A DNA stretch of 64,000 nt from Saprospiraceae bacterium (GTDB lineage Bacteria > Bacteroidota > Bacteroidia > Chitinophagales > Saprospiraceae), in contig JAIYAV010000083.1 in the NCBI GenBank assembly GCA_027488855.1, forward strand, positions 1-64,000, written 5' to 3'. The position numbers and the translations under genes were made by a program. How positions within the stretch are numbered: position 1 is the stretch's first letter; the number at the start of each line of letters is the position of its first letter. The notes beneath the pieces are model-generated. The model was not told the origin of the DNA, did not search any database, and saw only the letters and a program-made list of their open reading frames with translations. Below are positions 51,676-60,130 of this stretch, one piece after another.

Positions 51676-53226
51676 ATGGCTCGCAAAAGGCTCCCCATTG
51701 GGTTACAGGATTTTCGCTCAATCATTGAGGGGGACTATAAGTACATCGATAAAACCCGCTACATCCACAAAATGGTTAGGAGCGGCAAATATTTTTTCCT
51801 CTCTCGCCCTCGGCGGTTCGGGAAGTCGATTACCATTGCTACGCTGCAAGAACTGTACCTGGGGAGTAAGGAATTGTTTAAGGGTTTATGGATTGAAGAC
51901 AAGTGGGATTGGGAGAAAAAACACCCCGTGCTGAGGATTTCCTTTACCTCGATAGGGTATGAAAGTTTGGGTTTAGAGGCTGCGCTGGAACAGGAATTGC
52001 ATACTCAAGCTGAAAAAAAGGAGATTCAACTCAAAAAAGCGGGTATTGGGCCATTGTTCAAAGAACTACTCGAAACTCTGGCTAAACAAGGAAAAGTAGT
52101 CGTATTGATCGACGAGTACGATGCCCCCATCATCAATTTTCTGGGCCGAGACCTGGAAAAAGCCTTTCACAATCGCAACCTCCTCCGCGAGTTCTACACC
52201 GTACTCAAAGACCTGGACGCATACATCGAATTGGTGTTTTTGACTGGCGTCAGCAAATTCTCCAAAGTGGGCATCTTCTCCGGGCTCAACAACCTGCGCG
52301 ACCTAACCATGGACGCCCAATACGCCACCATGCTCGGCTATACTCAGGAGGAATTGGAAAGCAATTTTGTGGAAGAAATTGAATTGGCTGCGGAAAAATT
52401 AAAACTGTCCCGAATCGAACTGTTGGAGCAAATGCGGGTGTGGTACAATGGGTATCGCTTTCATCCCGATGCAGATAGCGTATACAACCCCGTATCGAGC
52501 AATCTCTTTTTTGAACAGCAGGAGTTTCAAAATTTTTGGTTTGCTACCGGAACGCCCTCCTTTTTGGTCAATATCCTCAAGGCTGAAGGGGTTTTTGATT
52601 TGCATTTTCCTGCCACCAGCCTCTCCGGTTTTGAAAGCTTCGAACTCGATCAAATCAAGCCCATCGCGCTGCTGTTTCAGACGGGCTACCTGACTATCCA
52701 AAGCAAGGACGAAGATGGCCTGGTCAGCCTCGATTACCCCAACAAGGAAGTACGCGACTCCATGCTCGAAGTACTCATTGAGCGCTTCGTGGGGGTAGAT
52801 ACGGAACTATCGGCAGCGCTGATCATCAAAATGCGCAATGCTTTTCGGGCCAATGACCTGGAGCGGGTGATCCAAATTTTGCAGGAAGTGTTCAAAAAAC
52901 TACCTTTTTTCCTGCATGAACGCTACCCTGAAAAGTTTTTTCACGCGGCCATTCACTTGCTGTTTTCCTACCTGGGGGTACGTATTCACAGCGAGGTGTG
53001 TACCAGCGACGGGCGCATCGACAGCCTGGTGGAGACCGATACCCACATCTACATCCTGGAGTACAAACTGAATAAAAGCGCCAAAGCTGCCCTGGAGCAG
53101 ATCAAACAAAAACGCTACTATGAAGCCTACTGGAATGTGGGCAAGCCAGTAGTGGGTGTGGGCGTTAATTTTTCGAGTAAGACAAAAAACATTAAGGATT
53201 GGGTGGCGGAGGTGTTGGTGGGGTGA
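51676..53226 (+). CDS. AAA-ATPase-like protein with C-terminal PD-(D/E)XK nuclease domain (DUF1703 type)
   Basis: The 516-residue protein begins LPIGLQDFRSIIEGDYKYIDKT, the hallmark of the 'AAA-ATPase-like' family. Walker A is PRRFGKSITIATL and Walker B VVVLIDEYDAPI. The C-terminal domain has the PD-(D/E)XK pattern (RIDSLVETDTHIYILEYKLN). Large copy numbers of this family occur in Bacteroidota and some firmicutes; function is unproven. It has its own promoter and opens a strain-variable block. Confidence 0.9.
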   Translation: MARKRLPIGLQDFRSIIEGDYKYIDKTRYIHKMVRSGKYFFLSRPRRFGKSITIATLQELYLGSKELFKGLWIEDKWDWEKKHPVLRISFTSIGYESLGLEAALEQELHTQAEKKEIQLKKAGIGPLFKELLETLAKQGKVVVLIDEYDAPIINFLGRDLEKAFHNRNLLREFYTVLKDLDAYIELVFLTGVSKFSKVGIFSGLNNLRDLTMDAQYATMLGYTQEELESNFVEEIELAAEKLKLSRIELLEQMRVWYNGYRFHPDADSVYNPVSSNLFFEQQEFQNFWFATGTPSFLVNILKAEGVFDLHFPATSLSGFESFELDQIKPIALLFQTGYLTIQSKDEDGLVSLDYPNKEVRDSMLEVLIERFVGVDTELSAALIIKMRNAFRANDLERVIQILQEVFKKLPFFLHERYPEKFFHAAIHLLFSYLGVRIHSEVCTSDGRIDSLVETDTHIYILEYKLNKSAKAALEQIKQKRYYEAYWNVGKPVVGVGVNFSSKTKNIKDWVAEVLVG

Positions 53227-53390
53227 TTGCTATTTGTATACTTATTACACTTGAGACGATTTGATAATCAGACAATTAGTAGATATATGCACGGTCTTAA
53301 ATCCCTCCCCGAAGGAGCAATAACTGTTTTTTATATTCGTTTTTACTTGGTATTTGTGCAATAACAAGCACAAAGAACCATGAATCGAGT

Positions 53391-53876
53391 ATGAAAGCAG
53401 TTAAAAACTTAGCTTTGGTTTTTCTGTTGGCATTATTCTGCTTTGGAGTATTGCCAAGTTGCAAATACCAAATTGTGGTCACTCCTTTCTGGAAGAGGCA
53501 AGAAGTGAATAAAACAGGCAAGGTCAATTTTATTGTCAATGGACAAGGCCACCATATTGACAGTGCGCGTCAAATTCAGTCATGTGTACTGTTGGATTTT
53601 TACACAAATTGGTGTGCCCCTTGCAAACTTATGGATAATGAGACGTTTAAAGACCCTAAAGTAGCATCTGTACTCAATAAAAATTTTGTTGCGATAAAAT
53701 TAAATGCTGAAAAGGGCGAAGGAATTACCCTGACAGAAACCTACCATGTGAAAGCATATCCCACCTTAATATTCATCAATAAGCAAGGAAAAGAGGTTTT
53801 AAGGCATGAGGGTTTCATGGCTTCACCCAACCTATTGCGGTACTTAAACAAAACGATTGGTCAAGTACCTCAATGA
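53391..53876 (+). CDS. Thioredoxin-fold lipoprotein
   Basis: The 161-residue protein has a lipoprotein signal (lipobox LPSC near residue 24) and a thioredoxin domain with the redox motif NWCAPCKLMDNETF and the cis-proline region AYPTLIFINKQGK. It probably reduces or isomerises disulfides in the periplasm. Its stop overlaps the next start as ATGA, so the two genes are coupled. The DNA is AT-rich relative to the core genes. Confidence 0.88.
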   Translation: MKAVKNLALVFLLALFCFGVLPSCKYQIVVTPFWKRQEVNKTGKVNFIVNGQGHHIDSARQIQSCVLLDFYTNWCAPCKLMDNETFKDPKVASVLNKNFVAIKLNAEKGEGITLTETYHVKAYPTLIFINKQGKEVLRHEGFMASPNLLRYLNKTIGQVPQ

Positions 53877-54499
53877 AATCCGGAGTGATGCATAATTATT
53901 CATTGCTTACAATGCTATTGGTCTCGTTCCTCCCGTTTCAAGGAGGAATACTAGCCCAAAACCGTTCCCTCCTCTTAATGAGTTGGCTCCATCAAGTGGA
54001 TAGCAAATGGCTGGGTAAATCTATTTTCAAGCTAAGTGTGGGAAAAATCTGGGGCGCAGCACCCTATCCTTACTTGTTCAATGCCCCAGGAAGCAATCGC
54101 CATAAAGATTTCCAGCTTATTGCATCCAATTCATTTCAAACTGCGGATTTTTATGAATTTACCCAAGATCAATATGTTGCATTCTTTTTGGAACAACGTT
54201 TTGGAGCGTTACTGTACAAATCTCAATCCAAATATTTCAAGCCAGCACTTAGTCTCGTGCAAAACCTGGGTTTTGGGCGCCTGTCCAACCCGCAACAACA
54301 CCACAAATTAGCACTCAAACCCATGGAGAAAGGCTACTTCGAATCGGGGTTGTATGTCCGAAATTTGCTGCGTTTGCCTTATTTTGACCTGTTTTACCTC
54401 AATTTTGGCGTAGGGGCAATGTATCGTTGGGGAGCGTATCAGCAAGTTGGATTTAAGGATAATTTGGTTACGCAGTTTATTTTTGGAACGGGGTTTTAA
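53873..54499 (+). CDS. Short outer-membrane barrel, like the C-terminal end of DUF5686 proteins
   Basis: The 208-residue protein has a signal-like N-terminus (LLTMLLVSFLPFQGGILAQ) followed by ADFYEFTQDQYVAFFLEQRFG, HKLALKPMEKGYFESGLYVRNLL and VGAMYRWGAYQQVGF. These stretches resemble the last strands of the much longer DUF5686/carboxypeptidase-like-domain barrel family. It may be a natural minimal version or a truncated remnant given a new signal peptide. It is coupled to the thioredoxin-like lipoprotein. Confidence 0.6.
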   Translation: MKSGVMHNYSLLTMLLVSFLPFQGGILAQNRSLLLMSWLHQVDSKWLGKSIFKLSVGKIWGAAPYPYLFNAPGSNRHKDFQLIASNSFQTADFYEFTQDQYVAFFLEQRFGALLYKSQSKYFKPALSLVQNLGFGRLSNPQQHHKLALKPMEKGYFESGLYVRNLLRLPYFDLFYLNFGVGAMYRWGAYQQVGFKDNLVTQFIFGTGF

Positions 54500-54550
54500 T
54501 GGGAGCGGAAAGAAAAGTAGACACAAAGTCACAAAACAACTGAACCTATT

Positions 54551-54633
54551 TTAGGAGTACGCCCTAACCAACGAAATAACCTCAATACCCCTCCGCAACT
54601 CCGGCATCATATCAAACAATAGCTCATGACTAG
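54551..54633 (-). pseudogene. Duplicated 3' end of the TPR gene at 56577
   Basis: The minus strand encodes SHELLFDMMPELRRGIEVISLVRAYS and a stop, differing by two residues from the C-terminus of the intact TPR protein (SHELLFDMMPELRRDTEVIS...). The homology continues for about 20 bp past the stop (ACAACTGAACCT). It is a gene-end copy left at the boundary of two accessory modules. Confidence 0.93.
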
Positions 54634-54667
54634 TAACAAACAGCTTTCTATTTTCCAAACATTAAAT

Positions 54668-55588
54668 ATGGTTAGAGCAATACTGGGGTTATTTATTCTA
54701 TCCAATTTCACCTGTGTTTGCACTTGTAATGCACAACACATAGAACCTTCCAATCCGCTAAAGAAGCAATTGTATCAAGGTAAAAAATTAAAAATAGTAG
54801 TAATAGATGCATCAGGTCGCCGCATCCAAGATGCTTCAATTGTGTACTTACACCATAGAATTGGTACCTACTCCTTGCAAAATGGAGAAGCCATACTGCC
54901 TTTTTTTCAAGATACACTCAAGATAACCCATGTTGGATATGAGGATCATATGCTATACCCACGCGATACCGCTGAAGTTATTGAAATGCGTGAAATTGCT
55001 TATACACTTCCTTCTTTCACGGTGTCCAAGCGAGCGCTCTCTAAAAATTACGTTACATTGGGTTTTTTGAAGAACTCAAGGAGTTGCCTCAAAGATCTCT
55101 ATGGTGGCCAAGTTGGGTTTAAATTACACTCCAAACAACCTGTGCAAGGCATTCTTGCCAGTATTAAAGTAGGGTGTATAAGAACAAAAAATGCGACTCA
55201 GGTAAAGGCAGAGTTAAGAATGTCTGATTCAGAAAATCCCAATGATGGAGTTGTGGTGTGGGAAAAACTGATAACCTTGAGCAAGGGCTCTAAGTCCTTA
55301 GAAATAAACCTGGAAGAAGAAGCAATTCCATTCCAAAGCAATAAACTTTTTTTGTTGCTAACCTTGCTTGGCCCGAATAACTTTAAGCAAGGAGATTACA
55401 TGCACTACAAAGGCCAACAGGTCGAACCATTCATTTTACTCACTAATGAGTCTCTTGACCAGCTCACATATCTAAATTTTTGGAATAGAAATTCATGGAA
55501 ACTGCACCCAATTATTCCAGATCCATCAGGACAACCCCAAACTACAAACGCTATAATCAGCTTTAGCGTGAGGTATTATAAAGAATAG
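54668..55588 (+). CDS. Exported protein with carboxypeptidase-regulatory-like domain
   Basis: The 306-residue protein begins with a signal (MVRAILGLFILSNFTCVCTC) and a short carboxypeptidase-regulatory/CNA-B-like beta domain (KLKIVVIDASGRRIQDASIVYL, LKITHVGYEDHM). The rest is beta-rich and not recognised. ATG 54668 is chosen, since the upstream codons lie in the duplicated TPR end. Low GC supports recent acquisition. Confidence 0.6.
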   Translation: MVRAILGLFILSNFTCVCTCNAQHIEPSNPLKKQLYQGKKLKIVVIDASGRRIQDASIVYLHHRIGTYSLQNGEAILPFFQDTLKITHVGYEDHMLYPRDTAEVIEMREIAYTLPSFTVSKRALSKNYVTLGFLKNSRSCLKDLYGGQVGFKLHSKQPVQGILASIKVGCIRTKNATQVKAELRMSDSENPNDGVVVWEKLITLSKGSKSLEINLEEEAIPFQSNKLFLLLTLLGPNNFKQGDYMHYKGQQVEPFILLTNESLDQLTYLNFWNRNSWKLHPIIPDPSGQPQTTNAIISFSVRYYKE

Positions 55589-55609
55589 TCCGAACAGTTT
55601 TTTTCGGAC
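55588..55609. terminator. Weak hairpin after the 54668 gene
   Basis: GTCCGAA pairs with TTCGGAC across a T-rich loop at the stop codon, but no T run follows. Confidence 0.35.
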
Positions 55610-55759
55610 AGTATTCGAAAGAATAATTTTTGTTGTAAGGCCTTATATACAAAAGTGGTGGTTTTCACTAGGTTTACACTGTAATTCAAAACTTGGTACA
55701 GGAAGTCGAAAATGTATAAGGAACAGGAATGAAATAAAGTAAACAAGTTGACTGAGCTA

Positions 55760-55837
55760 TTTTTTGATTTGGCAAGGCACGACGAAGACGCATAGCAGGT
55801 TTACGCAATTGAGGAGTAACGCAGCAAAATCAAAAAA
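55760..55837. repeat. Inverted repeat TTTTTTGATTT / AAATCAAAAAA
   Basis: The arms are 11 bp and enclose about 56 bp of more GC-rich sequence. It occupies part of the 314-bp gap 55589-55902; the rest of that gap shows nothing recognisable. Confidence 0.75.
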
Positions 55838-55902
55838 GAGTTGGGTAGATTGTAACTTTATTTTATTTCCGTCCCCAAGAGGCTGCACAAAATCATACAC
55901 CA

Positions 55903-56493
55903 ATGAGATACACTTTTTTTCTGTTGTTTATACTGTCGTTTTTAAAAGGATTTTCCCAATCGTTTGAAGGCAAACTAACCTACATCTCGAAGTCGGAAAC
56001 CAGAGTCGATACTGTTTTCGTGGCGGTAAGATCGGATTCCTTCCGCATCCAATACCCCGACAGAACCAATGCGTCGCTCTTCATCTATTTCGTTGGCCAA
56101 AACAATTATGCTTACTATAGCAAAAGAGACGATGCGTTTGTATTCAACAGCATATCCGAGAGGAATAGTGGCAGACAAATTTTTACTTACAAAATCGATT
56201 CTATAGGCGATACTTTAAAACTTAATTATCTGGCTCAAACTCCTGGCCCATGGGATGAGATTACAGAATTAGGTGCTACAATTTATTTGGACAAACAACT
56301 TCCCATTATTGGCCCAATAGATACGCTAGTTGATTACTATGTATTTAACGGCAGCGGCTATGTGGCCAAAGAAGGTTACAATTGGTTTAAATATAGAGAT
56401 ACGAATAAGAAATTCCATTTCAAATTGATCCATGTGGATCATACAAAACCGGATATTGAGCTGTTTCGCACGGAGGGTAAGAAGCGAAAGTAG
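55903..56493 (+). CDS. Hypothetical secreted protein
   Basis: The 196-residue protein starts with a signal peptide (MRYTFFLLFILSFLKGFSQ) followed by FEGKLTYISKSETRVDTVFV and beta strands resembling the DUF4412-like group of periplasmic proteins; the family is not certain. Low GC. Its end touches the second copy of the duplicated boundary sequence (GAAAGTAGACACA). Confidence 0.55.
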   Translation: MRYTFFLLFILSFLKGFSQSFEGKLTYISKSETRVDTVFVAVRSDSFRIQYPDRTNASLFIYFVGQNNYAYYSKRDDAFVFNSISERNSGRQIFTYKIDSIGDTLKLNYLAQTPGPWDEITELGATIYLDKQLPIIGPIDTLVDYYVFNGSGYVAKEGYNWFKYRDTNKKFHFKLIHVDHTKPDIELFRTEGKKRK

Positions 56494-56576
56494 ACACAGT
56501 ATCTTTTTTACTCAAAAGGATTGTACTGCGAAAACCACTTTGAGCAAATTCAAAATCACAAACAACTGAACCTACA

Positions 56577-57959
56577 TCAAGAATACGCCCTAACCAACGA
56601 AATGACCTCAGTATCCCGCCGCAGTTCCGGCATCATATCAAACAACAGCTCATGACTAGCATATTCATCCTCCAGCACCTCACTAAGCTGGAGTAGTGCC
56701 TCCTGGCGATCCCCCATGCGGAACAAACAGGCAATGCGGCAGTAGATCAGTTCAGGACTAACCGTACTTTCTTCCGCCAGGTCCAAAATTTCCAAAGCGC
56801 CCTCTTCCTGGCCAGTCAACATCAGAAATAAAGCGTATTGCAGCCAATACTCGGCAGCTTCTGGGGCAATGTCGGTAGCGAGGCAGTAGTGGGTTTCCGC
56901 CAATTCCAGCTCATCGAGTTGCGCGTAGGCTTGAGCGAGGCTGGCGTGGTATTCTTCGCGATTGTCGTCTATCTCGATGGCCTTTTTGCAGTAGTGTTCC
57001 GCCAGTTCCCATTGTTGTTCCGCAATCGCGATTTCACCCAAGTGGTAAAAAACCTCATCGTTGTGGTGCTCCAGTTCCAGGGCTTTTTTCAAAAAGGCTT
57101 TGGCTTTTTGTGGATGGCCCATCTGCAATTGGCACTGTCCCATGCGCAACAACAACTCAGCGTCGGCACCAAAGTTGTCCTGAATTTCTTCACAAATATC
57201 CAAGGTCAAGGCGTAGTGCTGGAGTTCAAAAGCCAGATCCGCCCTTTCGCGGTAAGCTTGTTCATAGGTATCATCAGCCAGGTAGGCGAATTCGAGTGCT
57301 TCGAGCGCATCTTCGTAGTTGCCCAGATGTGTATGGCAAAGCCCCAGGTTGTACCAGGCTACGCAGGAGTAAGGGTTCTCGTCGATGATTTGCTCGTGCA
57401 GGGTTACACATTCTTCGTAATTGCGGATGTGCTGCACGGCATGCATGATTTTTTCGAGCCCATGCCGCATTTCTGAGTCGTGAATGACCGCCGCTTTCAG
57501 TGCGAGGTACATGGCTTCGTATTCCTGCTGGTGTTCGTAGATCAAAGCCCTTACAAAGTGTGCTTCAGCCAGGATGTTGGGATGGAGGTTGTCGGGTAGC
57601 TGCCCCAATTGCTCGTGGGCCGCCTGATGGTCGCCCAGGTACGTGAGTGCTTGTGCCCGCAGCAACAGTATTTCAGATTCGTTGGGGGCCAAAATTTCTG
57701 CTTGGGTCAGCACGTCTAATGCTAGGTATTCCTGATTGGCTTGAATGAGCACTTCTGCTTTGCGCAGCAAAAACTCTACGGTATAACTATGGCTGTCAAT
57801 GGCACGTTCGACGACTTCCATTGCGCGATCAAAAATCTCTTCGCTGAGGTAGTGATCAATCAAATGTCGATAGGCATCTTGTTCAAGAAAAAGTGTCTCT
57901 CCTTGTTCCAACATGGCTTCGTACTCGGTAACTAAATCGATCAGTGCCTGATTGCTCAT
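56577..57959 (-). CDS. Tetratricopeptide-repeat protein (cytoplasmic)
   Basis: The 460-residue acidic protein has about a dozen TPR hairpins without a signal peptide, e.g. CVAWYNLGLCHTHLGNYEDALE, AELLLRMGQCQLQMGHPQKAKAFL and YHASLAQAYAQLDELELAETHY. TPR arrays hold other proteins; the partner is not apparent. A copy of its 3' end is found at 54551, which marks it as the flank of the accessory insertion. Confidence 0.9.
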   Translation of the reverse strand: MSNQALIDLVTEYEAMLEQGETLFLEQDAYRHLIDHYLSEEIFDRAMEVVERAIDSHSYTVEFLLRKAEVLIQANQEYLALDVLTQAEILAPNESEILLLRAQALTYLGDHQAAHEQLGQLPDNLHPNILAEAHFVRALIYEHQQEYEAMYLALKAAVIHDSEMRHGLEKIMHAVQHIRNYEECVTLHEQIIDENPYSCVAWYNLGLCHTHLGNYEDALEALEFAYLADDTYEQAYRERADLAFELQHYALTLDICEEIQDNFGADAELLLRMGQCQLQMGHPQKAKAFLKKALELEHHNDEVFYHLGEIAIAEQQWELAEHYCKKAIEIDDNREEYHASLAQAYAQLDELELAETHYCLATDIAPEAAEYWLQYALFLMLTGQEEGALEILDLAEESTVSPELIYCRIACLFRMGDRQEALLQLSEVLEDEYASHELLFDMMPELRRDTEVISLVRAYS

Positions 57960-58225
57960 AAGGTACAGTTGTAGTCTTTTGGCGCTTGTCTAAGCGGATT
58001 GTTGCTAAAGGTAACGAAAAGAGATTGACATCTCCGAACTTTAGCCCGAGTAAGTGAAACCCATTAATGGAACGGTAGCTGTTTTTGAGGGAACGGTAAT
58101 ATTTGTCTAAGTCTTTGTCTTTTAATAGTTTACTATTTTGAATTATTTATGTTTTGACATATACGAACAAAAAAAATGCCAGAGGCTAAACTTATTAAAG
58201 AATTTGTGTATTACTTTTTTGCGAA
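57960..58225. other. Intergenic stretch with no gene seen
   Basis: AT-rich sequence between the TPR gene and the 58226 repeat. A TACCTTTA box on the minus strand (about 58007-58014) could be the TPR gene's -7 element. A direct repeat GGAACGGTA occurs twice near 58070-58095. Otherwise I see nothing. Confidence 0.5.
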
Positions 58226-58403
58226 TAGTTAGGGGATTTCGGATTTCGGAATGGTGATTTCGGATTTCGGTGGAGTTCTACTTTCAGAATTTGAATCGAA
58301 CCTAAAAATACATTTTCAGGCATGGAATACTAAGCGTTGGTACTCATAATACTCAAATTTGAAAGTCCCGCAAAATCCGAAATCCGAAATCCGAAATCCG
58401 AAA
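58226..58403. repeat. Palindrome with arms of GAAATCC heptamer units
   Basis: The left arm is several copies of GGATTTC, the right arm (58374-58403) four copies of its complement GAAATCC. About 100 bp lie between. The right arm ends at the stop codon of the Spy-like gene. Confidence 0.93.
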
Positions 58404-58829
58404 TTATTTTCTCCCTCTTGTCTCCTGAACTCGCCGCAACAATTCCTTATTGAACTCTTGTTCACTGCGTTGCAAAAGGGCAATCTTGCGAACGGCCATA
58501 AAACCCTTCATGCGCTGAAAGTAGTCGCGTTTGAGTTTGATGAGTTCTTCTTCCATCTCAAAACGATCCAGCATAGCGCGTTCTACCTCCTGGTCGCTCA
58601 GGGTGTTGATGTCTTGATCAGGGCGGTATTTTTGGCGAATCCTTTTGTGTTCGGCTTCGTATTGGTTGTACACGGGCCAAAATTTCTCCGACTCTTCAGG
58701 AGTGAGTTTCAGCTTATCGGTGATAAAAGCCACCTTTAAGGCGCGAATGCGGTCTTGAGCCTGGGTCTCTTGGGGCAAAGCCAGCAGAAAAGCCCCAAAC
58801 AAAACTGACGCTACGATCCATTTTTTCAT
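58404..58829 (-). CDS. Spy/CpxP-like periplasmic protein
   Basis: The 141-residue protein has a signal peptide (MKKWIVASVLFGAFLLALPQETQAQ) and a helical body beginning ITDKLKLTPEESEKFWPVYNQYE, then QEVERAMLDRFEMEEELIKLKRDYFQRM, a pattern of Spy/CpxP-like heavy-metal or misfolding sensors. ATG 58829 gives the clean signal; an upstream ATG at 58901 would overlap the membrane-protein gene. It is the last gene of a sigma/anti-sigma-like operon. Confidence 0.8.
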   Translation of the reverse strand: MKKWIVASVLFGAFLLALPQETQAQDRIRALKVAFITDKLKLTPEESEKFWPVYNQYEAEHKRIRQKYRPDQDINTLSDQEVERAMLDRFEMEEELIKLKRDYFQRMKGFMAVRKIALLQRSEQEFNKELLRRVQETRGRK

Positions 58830-58851
58830 ATTGCTGTGATCTTTTTCCGGG

Positions 58852-59379
58852 TTAGAGTAATTCCTTAAGGGCCTCAGCATCCATTTCCTGAATGGCATCA
58901 TCCAGGTATTGATCCAATTCCTCGGGCGTTAAATCTTCAAAATTGGGCTGATTCTCCTGATTGGATGCAAATTCCAGCAGGGTTTCGGTATCAAATTCCT
59001 CGAGATTCGCTTGAATGTAGGCATTCAAGGAGTCAGGGTTCAGTTTGGCCAGTTCTGCACTTAGTTCAGATTCTGCCACTGGCTGACTTTGATACAACCA
59101 TACCGCACCCAAGGTGACGAGCAGGGCAATAGTTGCCAAACTGAGCGCCCAACGGGGCTGGAACAAAAACTGGAGGGGCTCAAAAAGCCGATCCAGCCAG
59201 CCAATATTTTTGCTGGGCGAAGGTTGTGAACTCGCCTGAACCTTATCCAGCACTTCTTTTTGCATGCGCTGAAAATAGTCCTCGGGCAGTCGAAAACCGT
59301 CTCCTTGCTCTTTCAGCTTGAGCAAATGTGGCGACAGTTCCTCCAATTCTTTACGGATATCCTCATCAGGGCGTTTCAT
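58852..59379 (-). CDS. Putative anti-sigma factor (single-pass membrane protein)
   Basis: The 175-residue protein has a polar N-terminal cytoplasmic part (about 1-75), one transmembrane helix (WALSLATIALLVTLGAVWLY, about 78-97) and an acidic periplasmic part that ends FEDLTPEELDQYLDDAIQEM. Position directly after an ECF sigma gene and topology suggest it holds the sigma factor at the membrane; sequence identity to a known anti-sigma family is not clear. Confidence 0.68.
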   Translation of the reverse strand: MKRPDEDIRKELEELSPHLLKLKEQGDGFRLPEDYFQRMQKEVLDKVQASSQPSPSKNIGWLDRLFEPLQFLFQPRWALSLATIALLVTLGAVWLYQSQPVAESELSAELAKLNPDSLNAYIQANLEEFDTETLLEFASNQENQPNFEDLTPEELDQYLDDAIQEMDAEALKELL

Positions 59380-59450
59380 TCTTTGTTGTTTTGATCAGAC
59401 TTCATGAACACAAGTTTGCCTGGCCATAAAATCTATTGAGCTTGAATAAA

Positions 59451-60002
59451 CTATTTTGCAAAAAACTGTTCTACTTTTTTGACGGCATGGTGAAAAGATG
59501 CTTTGAGTGCGCCCACCGAAGTGTTGAGCAATTGTGACATTTCTTCATACCCCATTTCCTCGTAATACCGCAAGTTGAAGACTTCCTTCTGGCGGTCTGG
59601 CAAGGTTTCGAGGGCCTGTTTCAACCGAATCTGCGCCTCATCGCCATCAAAAAACGAGTCGGCCTGCAGGCGATTGGCCAGGTTGATGTTGGCATCGTCA
59701 ATCGAGGTCGAACTCCGTCGCTTGCGCTGGTTGAGGAAGGTGATGGCCTCATTGGTCACGATGCGGTACAACCAGGTATAGAGCCCCGACTTTCCTTCAA
59801 ATTGTCCGATGTTGCGAAACACCTTCACCAGGGCATTTTGTAAGACGTCATTGGCGTCGTCGTGGTCATTCAACAGGCGCCGCACTTGCCAATATAGCCG
59901 CTCTTGATGGGTCTCCATCAAGAGCCGAAACCCACGCTCTAGGGTTTTAGGGTTTCGCATGAGTCCCAGGATTTCTTCGTCACTGGTTTTGGCCTGCGGC
60001 AT
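59451..60002 (-). CDS. ECF-type RNA polymerase sigma factor
   Basis: The 183-residue protein has region 2 (HQERLYWQVRRLLNDHDDANDVLQNALVKVFRNIGQFEGKS in parts, with WLYRIVTNEAITFL) and region 4 (LPDRQKEVFNLRYYEEMGYEEMSQLLNTSVGALKASFHHA in parts). It directs RNA polymerase to a dedicated promoter. It is followed by the putative anti-sigma gene (71-bp gap) and the Spy-like gene, a plausible envelope-stress operon. Confidence 0.95.
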   Translation of the reverse strand: MPQAKTSDEEILGLMRNPKTLERGFRLLMETHQERLYWQVRRLLNDHDDANDVLQNALVKVFRNIGQFEGKSGLYTWLYRIVTNEAITFLNQRKRRSSTSIDDANINLANRLQADSFFDGDEAQIRLKQALETLPDRQKEVFNLRYYEEMGYEEMSQLLNTSVGALKASFHHAVKKVEQFFAK

Positions 60003-60130
60003 CAGATTTTGTTGGTTTAAAAGATTTGACTTGGATTTGTGGCTATGGTTTAAACGGAGGCTGAAATTTTATCCTTATTTTACGCCTGAAAGTTTAAACA
60101 AGCCCCTGAAAGGTAAAAAACTTGGAACGT

